64,000 bases of DNA from Cordia subcordata (Eukaryota > Streptophyta > Magnoliopsida > Boraginales > Cordiaceae): NCBI GenBank assembly GCA_028554755.1, contig JAPTOF010000003.1, positions 23,558,501-23,622,500 on the forward strand, written 5' to 3'. A program made the translations under genes and the position numbers. Shown piece after piece: positions 39,761 through 51,330 of the stretch. Position 1 is the first letter of the stretch; each line of letters opens with the position of its first letter. Under the pieces are notes generated by a model. That model saw only the letters and a list, made by a program, of their open reading frames with translations. It did not search any database and was not told where the DNA came from.

Positions 39761-40370
39761 AATTTGGTAAGAGTGAAACTTGGCAAAATAAGGCTCAAGG
39801 TGGAATTCCTTAGTATTATACTTAAAGTCTCTTCCTCTGTGATGCATGAGTTTCAATATTTACATAATATGATGTAATCTTACAAATTTATATCTATACT
39901 AATATATTTTTTTCTTTTCCAAATACCCTATTACTTTGTATTACCGCCGATTACAATTTATTTTCTTTTCAATTTATACTTCTTGTTAATGTTCATTATT
40001 CATAACTAACAAATAGTCTTCTTTTTAAGATTATTGTAAAACTATCCCCATGTAAGGCATGGGATAAAAACATCCATGCCATATTAAATTTATTGATCTT
40101 TTATCGCCTAGAATCATTTCCTCCTTTAATAAATCTTTTTTCAACTAATAAATATAATTCTCAAAACAAATTGAATATTGTTTTACTTAATAAAAATACC
40201 CGTGCCATATTAAATTTATTGATCTTTTACCTTATATAAATTTAATTAATAATAATTACAATAAATTATAAATTTGATTTTATTAAATGATCGACACGTG
40301 GCATCCGTACGTGAAACCTAAAAATTGGCGGGAATGAATATGATGCAACGAGTTCTGTTTTAGTGTATAG
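39761..40370. other. AT-rich spacer with a short repeated phrase
   Basis: GCCATATTAAATTTATTGATCTTTTA occurs near 40078 and 40204 in direct orientation. Nothing else was recognised. Confidence 0.4.
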
Positions 40371-40371
40371 G

Positions 40372-40374
<3 letters not shown>

Positions 40375-40404
<30 letters not shown>

Positions 40405-40475
40405 ATAACACTTTCTTATGATAGGAGAAATTAACTCTCACACAAATATATAAAATAACAAGTAGAAGAAAAACA

Positions 40476-40509
<34 letters not shown>

Positions 40510-40605
40510 AAAAAAATAATAATACTTTTTTATAATAGGAAAAACTAACTCTCACACAAATATATAAAATAACAAGTGGAAGAAAAACAAACTCAATGTG
40601 TTTTA
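40375..40605. repeat. Direct repeat of about 117 bp with (AT)n linkers
   Basis: CTCTCACACAAATATATAAAATAACAAG with its flanks occurs twice, starting near 40403 and 40520, and each copy is preceded by an (AT)n run. The two copies are nearly identical. Confidence 0.75.
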
Positions 40606-41104
40606 GTAACAAAGTGCAAAATTTCAAAATCAATATTCAAAAAAAAAGAAAAAACATATCAGAATTACTGTGCAGTGTACGTGCATGCGTGCTAGTTATA
40701 ACAGTTTTAAAAGAAAATAATAGTGCGTGCTATATCTATAACTATATCTAAATAAACTAATGCATAACAAGTAACTACTATTTTATGCACCATATTGGTT
40801 GATCCATTTAGTTTCACAATTACTAATGATGAAGAAGGAGGATTTGTTTGGATATTTTTTTCTTTTCTTTTTCTTCACAACAATGTCCGTTAATTTGGAA
40901 ATGAATGCAATTTCTAAATTTTGAGTCTTTTTTACCCTTTTTGTGGTTTATTAAAAAAATTCAGCTAATAGGTATTATCAATAATTTTTTATTGTCAATT
41001 TACCAAAATATCTTTTTCCAGGCAACATTTCAATATTACTTGTAATAAAGTATAAAAATTCGAGATCAATATTCAAAAAACATATGTATTAAAGAACAGA
41101 CAGC
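40606..41104. other. AT-rich spacer
   Basis: No gene or element end was recognised between the 117-bp repeat and the satellite-like array. Confidence 0.35.
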
Positions 41105-41272
41105 ACTCATAAGTGTAACAGCTACGTACATGCATGGGCTGGTTTTTGTCAATTTAAGCATTAATCCAACCACAGTACTTGCCTACTTAGCGGAAGTGAT
41201 TTGACGAATTCAAGATTGGAACCATGAACTTGAACAGGACCTGGATGGAATATGAATTGGTGACCTTGTGAA

Positions 41273-41307
<35 letters not shown>

Positions 41308-41712
41308 CTCATAAGTGTAACAACTACGTACCTAGGCCGGTTGTTGTCAATTTCAGCATTAATTCAACCACAGTACTTGCCTACATGGCATGAATTAACT
41401 GAAGTGATTTGACGAATTCAAGATTGGAACCATGAACTTTGAACAGGACCCGGATGGAATATGAACAAGTAACTTTGTCAATTTATATATATATATAGAG
41501 CTCATAAGGATAACAACTACGTACACGGGCTGTTTTTGTCAATTTCAGCATTAATGCAACCACAGTACTTGCCTACTTGGCATTAATTAATGGAAGCGAT
41601 TTGACTGGCTCAAGATTGGAACCGTGAACTTTGAACAGGACCCAGATGCACTATGAGTAAGTAACATTGTGAATTGTAAATACATACATACATACATATA
41701 TACATATATACA

Positions 41713-41743
<31 letters not shown>

Positions 41744-42141
41744 GCTTATAAGTATAACAGTTACGCACTTGGGCTGGTTTTTGTCAATTTCAGCATTAAT
41801 CCAACCACATCACTTGCCTACTTGGCATTAATTAACGAAAGCGATTTGACGAAATCAATATTGGAACCGTGAACTTTGAACAGGACCCGGATGCAATATG
41901 AATAGGTAACCTTGTGAATTGTGTGAGTATATATGTATATATATGTGATACATGCATATATATATGTATGTATGTATTACATATATTCACATGGGCTGGT
42001 TTTCATCAATTTTAGCATTAATCCAACCACAGTACTTGCCCACTTGGCATTAATTAACGAAAGCGCTTTGACAAAGTCAAGATTGGAACCGTGAACTTTG
42101 AACAGGATCCGGATGCAATATGAATAGGTCACCTTGTGAAT

Positions 42142-42170
<29 letters not shown>
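41105..42170. repeat. Satellite-like array, about five units of 180-245 bp
   Basis: Each unit has a conserved core of about 165 bp running from CATAAGTGTAACAACTACG through GCATTAATCCAACCACAGTA and GATTGGAACC to GAACAGGACCCGGATG, then a variable (AT)n or (ATAC)n linker. Units start near 41105, 41307, 41500, 41744 and 41980. A further broken unit spans 42885-42997 and resumes at 50083, and another spans 50155-50295, so the array once continued across the MULE site. Confidence 0.8.
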
Positions 42171-42172
<2 letters not shown>

Positions 42173-42179
42173 AATTGCA

Positions 42180-42880
42180 TGCATAATCTCTAAAGTTAAC
42201 ATGATTTTTCAAGTTAGTCCTACTTATTTAAATTGATGTAAATTAGTCCATAATATTTTAAAAAACCAATCAAATTAGTCCCTAAGCTCAAGTTGTCATT
42301 CTTTTTTCTTTTTCTTTTTAATTTTTAGTTGATTATAATACCTTGAACTTTTATACTGTGAATTTTATTATAGAATAATTTTTAGACAATAAAAGTTCCT
42401 AATTTTCATTAAAAAATTTCAATCAGATGTCTAATGTGTCTTATAAAAGTTCACAGTAAATCCAAATATGCAAAGAATGTAATAACTATCATAAAAAATG
42501 TTAAATTTCTACTTTTTTTTTTCTTTTTGGCTATGAATTCTTGCTTAAAAGAATAGATAATTGGATTTCGTTTTATAGCGCAAAGGGTAAGATTTTCAAT
42601 TGCTTTTAAGTTTGAGGTCATTTGGGATATTTTCGTCAAAACTAACGTCAATTCTAATTGTAGGGACTAATCTAACCATAATAATTAAACACTGGGGACT
42701 TGTATGAATTATTTGAAATAATAGGGATTGAAATTAAAAAATATGTAAACATTAGGGACTAATCTAACCGTAATAATTAAACATTGGGGACTTGTAGAAT
42801 TATTTGAAACAATAGGAATTAAAATTAAAAATATGTAAACATTAGGGACTTATTTGAATTTAACTCTATCTAACTATATA
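42180..42880. mobile_element. AT-rich element with inverted ends inside the satellite array
   Basis: The ends share TTAGTCC/GGACTAA phrases in opposite orientation, like the element in TPS2 intron 1. It separates satellite units. It contains a direct repeat of 92 bp (AGGGACTAATCTAACC at 42662 and 42754). No coding frame was found. Confidence 0.45.
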
Positions 42881-43418
42881 TATATAAAACAACTACATAG
42901 GCTGCTTTTTATCAATTTAGCATTAATCCAACCACAGTACTTGCCTACTTGGCTTGAATTAACGGAAGTGATTGACGAATTCAAGATTGGAACCATGAAC
43001 TTTGAACGGGATTTTTTTTTTGACTTAAATTTTAAAATATCATGCAAAACTAACCTCATTCGTAAAGCGTTTTGAAAAATAACCCAAATTGGTTCCGAAA
43101 ACGCATTTTGAAAAATAACCCAGAACGCGAAATGCATTCTGAGAAAGCGGAACTCCCTCTAGGAGTGCGGTCGCACACCAGGAGGGCGCCCGTTTTCCTG
43201 GAGTGCCTTCCGCACTTCCAAAACCCGTTTTCTGGGTTTTCCCTGCAACTTTGCCAGATTTGATTTGATTCCAAATTTGATTTGACTGCAAGGAAGAGAA
43301 ATTATTTTTAGCAGCGCATTCTGGGAGTGCGTTTGCAGTATCCAGAATATATTCCCTGCCATTAATCATGTTTTAGTCATTTCACGTCACGGAAAATTTC
43401 AGAAATCTCACTCTCAGA

Positions 43419-46168
43419 ATGCGTTTTTTTGCCTATATAAACCCCAACCCCTTCCTCCACTGGATCATTCAATCCATTACCCATCATTCCACTTTCTACC
43501 AAATAAACTTTCTACCAAATTCATTCAATTTGTCAATAAAAGTTTCTACCAAAGCACCTAAAAAAATAAATTCAACTGAGGTTACTGTTCTTTTATACTA
43601 CGGCGGTCACACAATAATGACCGATTACGGTCTTGATTATAAAAGTCCAAATATACCATGCAAAATCAAAATTCATCCCGATACAATTTACGATCAATTT
43701 ATTTCTCGTGTAATTAGAAAACTAGAGTTGCGTCCGACCATCGATAGGGTTAACTTATGATATCGTGACCCTAGATGGGATGCTACGTTGCAGCAGATTT
43801 ATTATTATCCAAGTGCAATAATTGATGATGAAGATATGAGGGAGATTTACGGCATAGCTTGCTGTGATTGGAACCGTTGTGCGGCGCACGTAATAGTGGA
43901 CGTTCAGACCGTTCAGTCTGACGACGTGTATGTGCCGCAACAAATGCCCTACGTCCCGTACTAGTCCAATATGCCGGATCTAAATGCAGCATCATCGTAT
44001 GAAGAAGATGAACATATCAATATTGCAATAACAGCGGCAGAGTTTGCTACTTTTTCTCTTTCCCCGCAACCACAATCCACTTTTAAAGTCGGAAGACCCT
44101 CTCATCATGACGGTGGCACGGAGAAGAGATGTGACGTCACAGCAGATACTGTTTTGTCAGAGGCAGACGAAGAAAATGAGGACGATGAATTGATCGATCA
44201 AGAAGAAGATGCAGTCTCAAAAGCAAGTTTGAACTACCAAATTGAGAACGAGGTAGAAGGACCGGATGTCGATACAAAGGCGAAGGTAGATGAAGAGGAA
44301 GCAGTGGAGTTCTATACTACTAGGACTGAATTCTATACGACTAGTAGGTATGAGGTCACCAAACATCCAATATGGGACCTCGACAGGATGGAACTGGCCA
44401 AAGGAATGGTGTTCCCATCCAAAGTGGATGGGATAAGGGCTGTTCAATAGAACGTGATAAAAATACAAAAGGAATATAGGGTTGTCAAATCGAGTAAGAC
44501 CCTGCAGAAGGTACGATGTAGGGAAACACATAGCGGAAGTGTAGCATGCCCATGGTATATACGTGTCATAAAGTAAGCAACGCACAAGCAGTGGGAGATC
44601 ACGCAGTATGATGGCAGACATGTATGTATGGCGCAAATAACTGCGTCGAGACACAGAAATTTGACCTCGAGTTTGGTTGGATAGTTGGTGAGGCATTCCA
44701 TGGCTAAGAAGGCTGATTACGAGGTCGAGCTTATCCAAGCTCATATGAAGGAAAAGCTTAATGCGGATGTCAGTTATGAAAAAGCAAAGAACGGCGGGAA
44801 TAAAGCAATTGAACTAGTGTATGGCAATTGGGACACGTCGTATCAAATGCTCCCACAGTTTCTTGGTACCGTGATGGCCAAGAATCCAGGTAGTGTTGTG
44901 AGATATAGATTCGTTGAAGGTTCAACGCAGGCTGAAAAATTTTTCGACATGGTTTATTGGGTGTTCGGTCCATGCATCGCTGCGTGGAGACATTGTAAGC
45001 CCATGGTTTCGCTGGACGGGATACACTTACAGGGAAAGTATAAGGGTCATCTCCTAGTTACAGTAGCCACAGACGCCAAGTGTTGTCATTAGCTTTTGCA
45101 ATTGTGGACGCAGAGACAACTCGTACTTGGTCGTGGTTCTTACAGCAATTGTGTGAGAACTTTTTCACTGGGATGCCCCAAGTGTGTATCATTTCAAATA
45201 GGCATGCAGGTATCACATTTGCAATCAAACGGGTTACATGCGACGGTCAATTTGAAATAAAACAACACATTAACTTGAGACATTTGAACAGCAATGTGAT
45301 GAAAAGATGGCGGAATCAATTCATTAAAGACATGTGTTGGATAGCTGGCCGAGAATGTCAAGCACGCAAACATGTGCATGCAATGAACATGATCCTTGTT
45401 GTGGACCCTAGTCAGAATAGTGTTGGCAGACGAGTACACAAGTTCCTATCCGATATCCCTGCCGATACATGGACCATGAGCGCTGATGGGGGATTCAGAT
45501 GGGGTGTGATGACCACAAATAATGTCGAATGCTTCAATGGTGTCCTTATCAGTGCAAGGGGGTTACCTATCACGGCCCTTGTTACTAATACTTTTATAAA
45601 GATAAAAGGTTACTTTCATGATCGGTTGTTCTATGCCATGCAGTTGGAAAGTGAAGGCCATCGGCTCCCTCCTAATATGAGGGAGCTCTTTGAGAAGTGG
45701 GAGACCTCATCATATCGCCATCACGTACTTAGTTTCAGAGACGACAGCAGATACCAGGTCAGTCAGTTACCAGTGCGATGGAACGAGAATCCTTCAAACC
45801 AGGTTGTCAACTGGGAAGAAAGTACGTGTACTTGCAGAAAGTGGGTTGAATGTCACTTGCCATGCTCACATGCACAAACTGTTGCTCGGTTTAAGGAGTT
45901 TAATGTGGAGAACATGATACCTCAATAGCTGACAGTGAAATCGCATAAAGATACCTATTGGTGGACATTCGAGTCTTTTGGACACCAATTTTATTGGCCT
46001 TCAGCACATCCGAACCCAAGTCGTGTTCGTCAGAGAAGAGGACGAGCCGGAGGTCGGTGCATCCCAAACGAGATGAATCACTCGGACCGTCGTGAACGAC
46101 GAAGGTGTATAGCATGTGGTCAACCAGGTCACACTGCTACAATTTGCCCCAACAACCAAAATGCGTAA
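43419..46168 (+). pseudogene. MULE transposase (MURA-like), degenerate
   Basis: The transposase cuts and joins element ends in the nucleus. A TATA box (43434-43440) precedes it; the true start is unresolved, with ATG at 43617 one choice. The N-terminal block around 43580-43760 ends in a stop. An acidic linker follows (43971-44450). The catalytic domain starts near 44700. The first Asp is in MVSLDGIHL (near 45010). The second motif reads ISNRH (near 45195) where the family has ISDRH, so Asp is replaced by Asn. A Glu lies in NNVECFNGVL (near 45530). There is a frameshift near 45085 and stops near 43760, 43963, 44450 and 45928. A SWIM zinc finger (CTCRKW...CSH) is near 45826-45880 and a CCHC knuckle (CIACGQPGHTATIC) near 46111. 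It cannot make active enzyme. Confidence 0.88.
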
Positions 46169-46763
46169 TCCGTTATGTTTAGCAGTTGCCACAAGTGTCA
46201 TATGTAATCATTTTATGTCTATTTGTTTTGTCGTTGTAATGTTATTGTGTAATTGTTTTATGCTTATTTGTTGTGACGTTGGAACCAAAATGTGTAATCG
46301 TTTTATGATTATTTGTTGTGACGTTGCAATGTTATTGTGTAATTAAAGTTGTCTGTTTACTTGTTATGACATTGTAATGTTAATGTCTAATTAACATTGT
46401 CATGTCTACTTCAACCTTAGGTTACTCGTGCACAACTTAGTCAATTACTACCAAATTAAGTACTCAATGGACCATAAAAAACATAACGTAGTCTAAAATA
46501 AATAAAAAAAACCAAATGAAAGTCCAATCAACTAAAAATAATGTGTCACAAATACATATGAAAAAAAAATGCTCCAAAACTGAATACATCATCCAGGTGT
46601 GTAATGATCAGGCCCTTTCCCCGTGTTAGTGCGGTCAGGTAACTGATGTTTAACAGGGGATGGCGCATTGCATTTTCTAGATGAACTTTTCTGACGGAGC
46701 CGAGGCTCCTGTACCTGTGGCTGTGTGGCTGGTGCCTGGGTCACATGTGCCTCGGACTAGCAA

Positions 46764-49019
46764 CTAGTCCTGCTGCTTAACACCACTATCCATCAACTGC
46801 TCGTGAATGTAGTCCTGGGACCCTATGTATCTGCTCAGAGACCCCCTCGATGACTCACTCTGCATCGCCTCGTCATCCTCTTCGTTATCATCTGGATCAT
46901 TAATCACCGGCCTGGAGGTTCCGCCAGCAGCGAATGTACCCTGTCTACCACCACTGCTCTGACCTATATGCATGTTGGAATAATCATCGGGGAACAAACG
47001 AAATGTGCATTGCTGCAATGGCGGCTGTGTCGGTGGACGATATACTGGTAATGGTGCATCGGAGGTGAATGGCTGTGATGACCTGGTGGGATACGTGTGA
47101 GTGCGCTGCGAAGGTTGAGCATGCTGTGAACGATGCTCTCTATGCTGCTGCAATGGCTACATCGGAGGCGCATCGGGCAACTTTCACATGGCTCTCTGCT
47201 GTATGAAATGTCCGTGCTGTGTGTGTCAGAATGCACTCTCGCCATGCAACTCCATGAGCTGTAAGTGTCGCATCACATGTTTCATCGAATGTGCATCGCC
47301 GCGAAGGTCCATTTGCTCGTAATGCTGTAGCAAATTACGAGAATGGTAAACCACATGCTGAACAACTGACGCCTATAGGAAAACATAACATATTGTAGTT
47401 AATATCAACTAATAGTCCACAATTTTCATTAAGGAGCATAAAAAAGAGTACAAAGGTAGCTCACCAGCGACATCTCATCATGTACAGACGCCATGTAACC
47501 ATCTCTCCTATGACTTGTACCTGGATGACCGACATGTAATATGGTCACCCGACGGTACCAAGTCATGTAAGTCCTGAGTGCTGTTGCCGTCAGCGCATCC
47601 TCCACTTGTCCATGTAAAACGTGCTGTTGCCAATTCCCATACATAGCCACAGCCCTTGTCAGCGCATCTCTCTCAACGTTTTTCTTCCTGTCCTTGTTTT
47701 CTCATGTGCAGGTAGATCAAGAAAGATTGCCAACCTTAGTCCAAACTGTCGCAAGACACGATCCGAACGGTGCCACTCAACAGTATGCGCAAATATTAGC
47801 GGAATTCGGGCACGCCAGATGTCACTGTCATCAACATAATACAGTGGGCGGTTGCCTAGTATTGTCCTGAATAGCTGCCATATGAACTGTAACCAAAACA
47901 AATACCAGATAATTAATTACATGCATCACGCACATGGTCAATAATACAAGATATGATTTTTTAATAAAGCAACTTGAGAGTACTACACCTCGTCTGGCTG
48001 CAAATGGTCTACAACATCCCCACACTCAACTTGACCTGACTTTCCATATGCATCTGTCATTTCCTTTTTCACGTAAAATAGTGTATCTCGTGGAACGTCA
48101 GGGAGCTGAAACGTAGGCTCCAGATGATTTTGCTGTCCCTGTAGCCCCTTTCGTGTGGGATGTATGAGCTGAGGCCGAAAAGCCGTGAATCTATCCCATG
48201 CAAAAAACTGCAAGCATTAAACATGTGTTATGTTATAATAATGCTTGTAATAATAAAGTTAACATGCATAAAATCTAAACATAACTACATGATGCAAACC
48301 AATACCTGGACTAGTGTTACGGCTCCGCATACACCGTTACACTGAAGGAAGGAGACGCGGTCAAGCTGCTAGTACAAAGATGATAATACAGCTGCGCCCC
48401 AGTTGTACTGCCAGATACACTCAAAGTCTGCCAATAACATCAACCAAGCCAAATTACCATCATTCATAGTTGTGTTCGCAAAAAGGTGACAGCAAATCAC
48501 GAGAAATATCCACAACCGTGCTCGCTGTTGCTCCTATTACTGAGTGGGGTTATTCGGATTGCCCTGCATCACAAAACTGTCCTGTAATTGGACAAAATTT
48601 ATCGAGTTTCCCAAAATGTCAATACGCCCGGTACTGTCATCCGCAACCGCATTCGCATTAATCCCCAACAAATTACAAATCGTGACAACCTAATTCTCTC
48701 TCGAGCATGGGCCCATATCAAGCATCGGAATAGGAGTACCAGTCACGGGAAGACCTCAGTACACGGCCACATCCTGCAAGGTGATGGTAGCCTCTTATAC
48801 GGGTAAATGAAATGTGTGGGTCTCCGGCCGCCACCTCTCTATCATGGCAGTAATCAATCCACGGTTAAGCTGTTGGTAGCGAGATTTATAACACTCATAG
48901 AATCCTGTCCCCACCAACTGTTGCTGTACCAAATGGTATGGATCCTGTAAATATTGCACCCGGTGCTCCAGAAAGTGGCGCAGTAACGTGGTGTCTACTG
49001 GTGCAGGTCGAGTATTCAT
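46764..49019 (-). pseudogene. Plant mobile domain (MAIN-like / PP7-long-form-like) gene, degenerate
   Basis: On the minus strand an ATG at 49019-49017 starts MNTRPAPVDTTLL. Near 48870-48800 comes RGLITAMIERWRPETHTFHL, a hallmark of the plant mobile domain (aminotransferase-like PMD, as in MAIN and MAIL1). Later blocks continue the domain: around 48480-48390, 48213-47990 (DRFTAFRPQL, VECGDVVDHLQPDEV) and 47901-47660 (ARIPLIFAHTVEWH). A Pro/Gln-rich tail ends at 46764. There are in-frame stops near 48797 and 48764 and several frameshifts; introns may add to the breaks. PMD genes are known passengers of plant transposons, including MULEs. It is non-functional as it stands. Confidence 0.8.
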
Positions 49020-49116
49020 AATGAGTCCTAAAATAAAAAATAATAATAACAATTAACCAAGGATACTTGACTCTAAATATTAAATCTCTAATTTTATCAA
49101 ATAATATTAATGATAA

Positions 49117-49181
49117 CACTAATAATAATAATAATAATAATAACAACAACAACAACAACAACTAAAAGATAACATTAATCA

Positions 49182-49212
<31 letters not shown>

Positions 49213-49501
49213 TAATAATAAATAATGATAATAATATCAATAATAGTAATAATAAAATTAATAATAACATCTAACATATAGCATTAATCATAATAATAAT
49301 AATATTGTTAATAATAATGATAATCTTATTAATAATAATAATAATGATAACATTTATTATTAATAATGTTAAAATAGTAATAATAAGATTAATAATAATG
49401 ATCATACTAATAACAACAACAACAACAACAATAACAATAATTCTATTTCTAGTAATCAAGCTAAAATTAAAATATAAATTAATAATAATAATAATAACAA
49501 T

Positions 49502-49567
<66 letters not shown>

Positions 49568-49580
49568 AATAATAATAATT
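49117..49580. repeat. Trinucleotide microsatellite tract (AAT, AAC, ATC, CAA)
   Basis: Almost continuous triplet repeats lie upstream of the mobile-domain gene. They include (ATC)n at 49178-49210 and about 22 CAA units at 49500-49566. The long open frames here are artefacts of the repeats. Confidence 0.9.
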
Positions 49581-50119
49581 CTATTTCTAATAATTATGCT
49601 AAAATTATGTTCAAAAACCTAATCTATAATTCTAACAACAATTAAAATATAAATTAACACAAACTAAAATTAACTATCAAAACAAAAATTGCACAATCTA
49701 AAAACAAATTACATAACTTAAAACGTTAAATACAATTGCAAAAAACAACATAAAATAATAATAACTTACAAGATCAAGGCTATATCCTTCGCAACGACAC
49801 TAGAAAACTAAAAATTTCGTCTGTGGGCTTGGGAGAATTTTTTTGAAGATGCAAAGGGGAGAATGAGGGAAAAGTGGCTGCTGTCGCGAATTTATGGAAC
49901 GCGGCCTTGTTCCAAGAATGCGGCCGTGTTCATCTAGCTGTTACAAACAAGGATTCGGGTTCTGGGAATGCGTGAAATGAGTTTTCGAAACCAGTTTGGG
50001 TTATTTTTCAAAACTCTTTACGAATTGGATTAGTTATGCATGATAATTTAAAATTTAGGTAAAAAAAAAATCCAACTTTGAATAGGACCCAGATGGAATA
50101 TGAATCGGTGACCTTGTGA

Positions 50120-50155
<36 letters not shown>

Positions 50156-50467
50156 CTCATAAGTATAACAACTACGTATATATCCCGATTTTTGTCAATT
50201 TTAGCATCAATCCAACCATAGTACTTGCCTACTTGGCATTAACCAATGGAAGTGATTTGACAAAGTCAAGATTGGAACCGTGAACTTTGAACAGGAAAGC
50301 AAATTACCTTATTGGAAAGTTATCTTGGTAACTTATTGCTATAATAGCACATAATTATTGTGTTGCCTTATTTGAGTAATATACTATTTAGAAAACTTGT
50401 GTACTATAAATAAGGGTTAGTACATTGTATTATGGGTGGGAGAGAAACCAAAGTGAGGAGTCTTGTA

Positions 50468-51288
50468 TGATGAGTTGTGATTTGGTGTGTGTTTGCATTG
50501 CCATTTACTTATATTTTAGAGGTGTTGAATGCTTATAATGATGCATTAGTGTAGTACTTTTGATAGGAATAGGCTTAAGCGTGAACAAATGTGCATATTG
50601 AGTTTAAGAGGTAAATTGTTACACTAATTGCTTGTTTTCAATGATTTAGGTGAACTCTGAGTTAAGATAAAGACTGGACGATGAAAGGTGATGAAGATGG
50701 GACATGTATGGGGCCAAGAGAGAAGACCAAAGGCCGAAGAGATCAAAATTTGATGAAGGAAGTCAGCCGGACGACCAAGGAAAAAGAGCCGGTCGACCGT
50801 CTAGGTCGACCGGCCACTCCAGAAAGCTTCATCAAAAAGCCGGACGACCCTCCTTCAAGAGCCGATCGACCGGCTAGGTCGACCGGCCACTCCAGAGAGC
50901 TCCACTAGAAAGCCGGTCGAGTATTCCAGAGGCTGGTCGACCGGCTACGCGCGAACCTATACATAAATCCCAATGCAGAAGAATTTAGGAGAGCAAAAAA
51001 AAACACGTACTTCACACCTAACCTCTCACACACTTAACCCTAATCTCTAGCCGCCTCCCATACCCTTTTCACACACTTTTCACCAAGAACCAAGCTTAGT
51101 TGGGAGGATTCAAACGCTTTGGAATCAAGATTGTTCACAAGCTGTGTTCTAAATTCGCTAGGATGAAAGGGGAGTTTCGTTATATCTCTTTCATTCTATT
51201 TTCCATTATGTCTGAGTAGGCTTGTATAGGGTGATTAAACTTATGTAATGGGTTGATTTTATACTCTTATGATATGGGATATGATGGC

Positions 51289-51330
<42 letters not shown>

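Larger units (their letters stand above)
43007..50073. mobile_element. Mutator-like element (MULE) with transposase and plant mobile domain genes
   Basis: The element spans 7,067 bp. Its terminal inverted repeats are about 100 bp: the left end starts CGGGATTTTTTTTTTGAC, and the right end, inverted, starts GGATTTTTTTTTTACC; both then share TCGTAAAG.GTTTTGAAAAATAACCCAAA. A perfect 9-bp duplication AACTTTGAA flanks it (42998-43006 and 50074-50082), and joining the flanks restores a satellite unit. The plus strand carries a transposase remnant and the minus strand a plant mobile domain gene, which converge. A 60-bp-scale repeat of TTTATGATTATTTGTTGTGACGTTG type lies between them (46200-46400). 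Confidence 0.9.

Noticed and set aside
41669..41872. Small open frame across the satellite units
   Set aside because: It is formed by (ATAC)n repeats and satellite core with no conservation of frame between units.
43040..43370. Several overlapping minus-strand frames in the MULE left end
   Set aside because: They lie in the GC-richer subterminal region, resemble no protein, and overlap one another in different frames.
44217..44744. 175-codon minus-strand open frame
   Set aside because: It is antisense to the MULE transposase coding region and has no recognisable similarity.
49271..49622. Open frames of 60-105 codons on both strands rich in Ile or Thr
   Set aside because: They are translations of triplet microsatellites.
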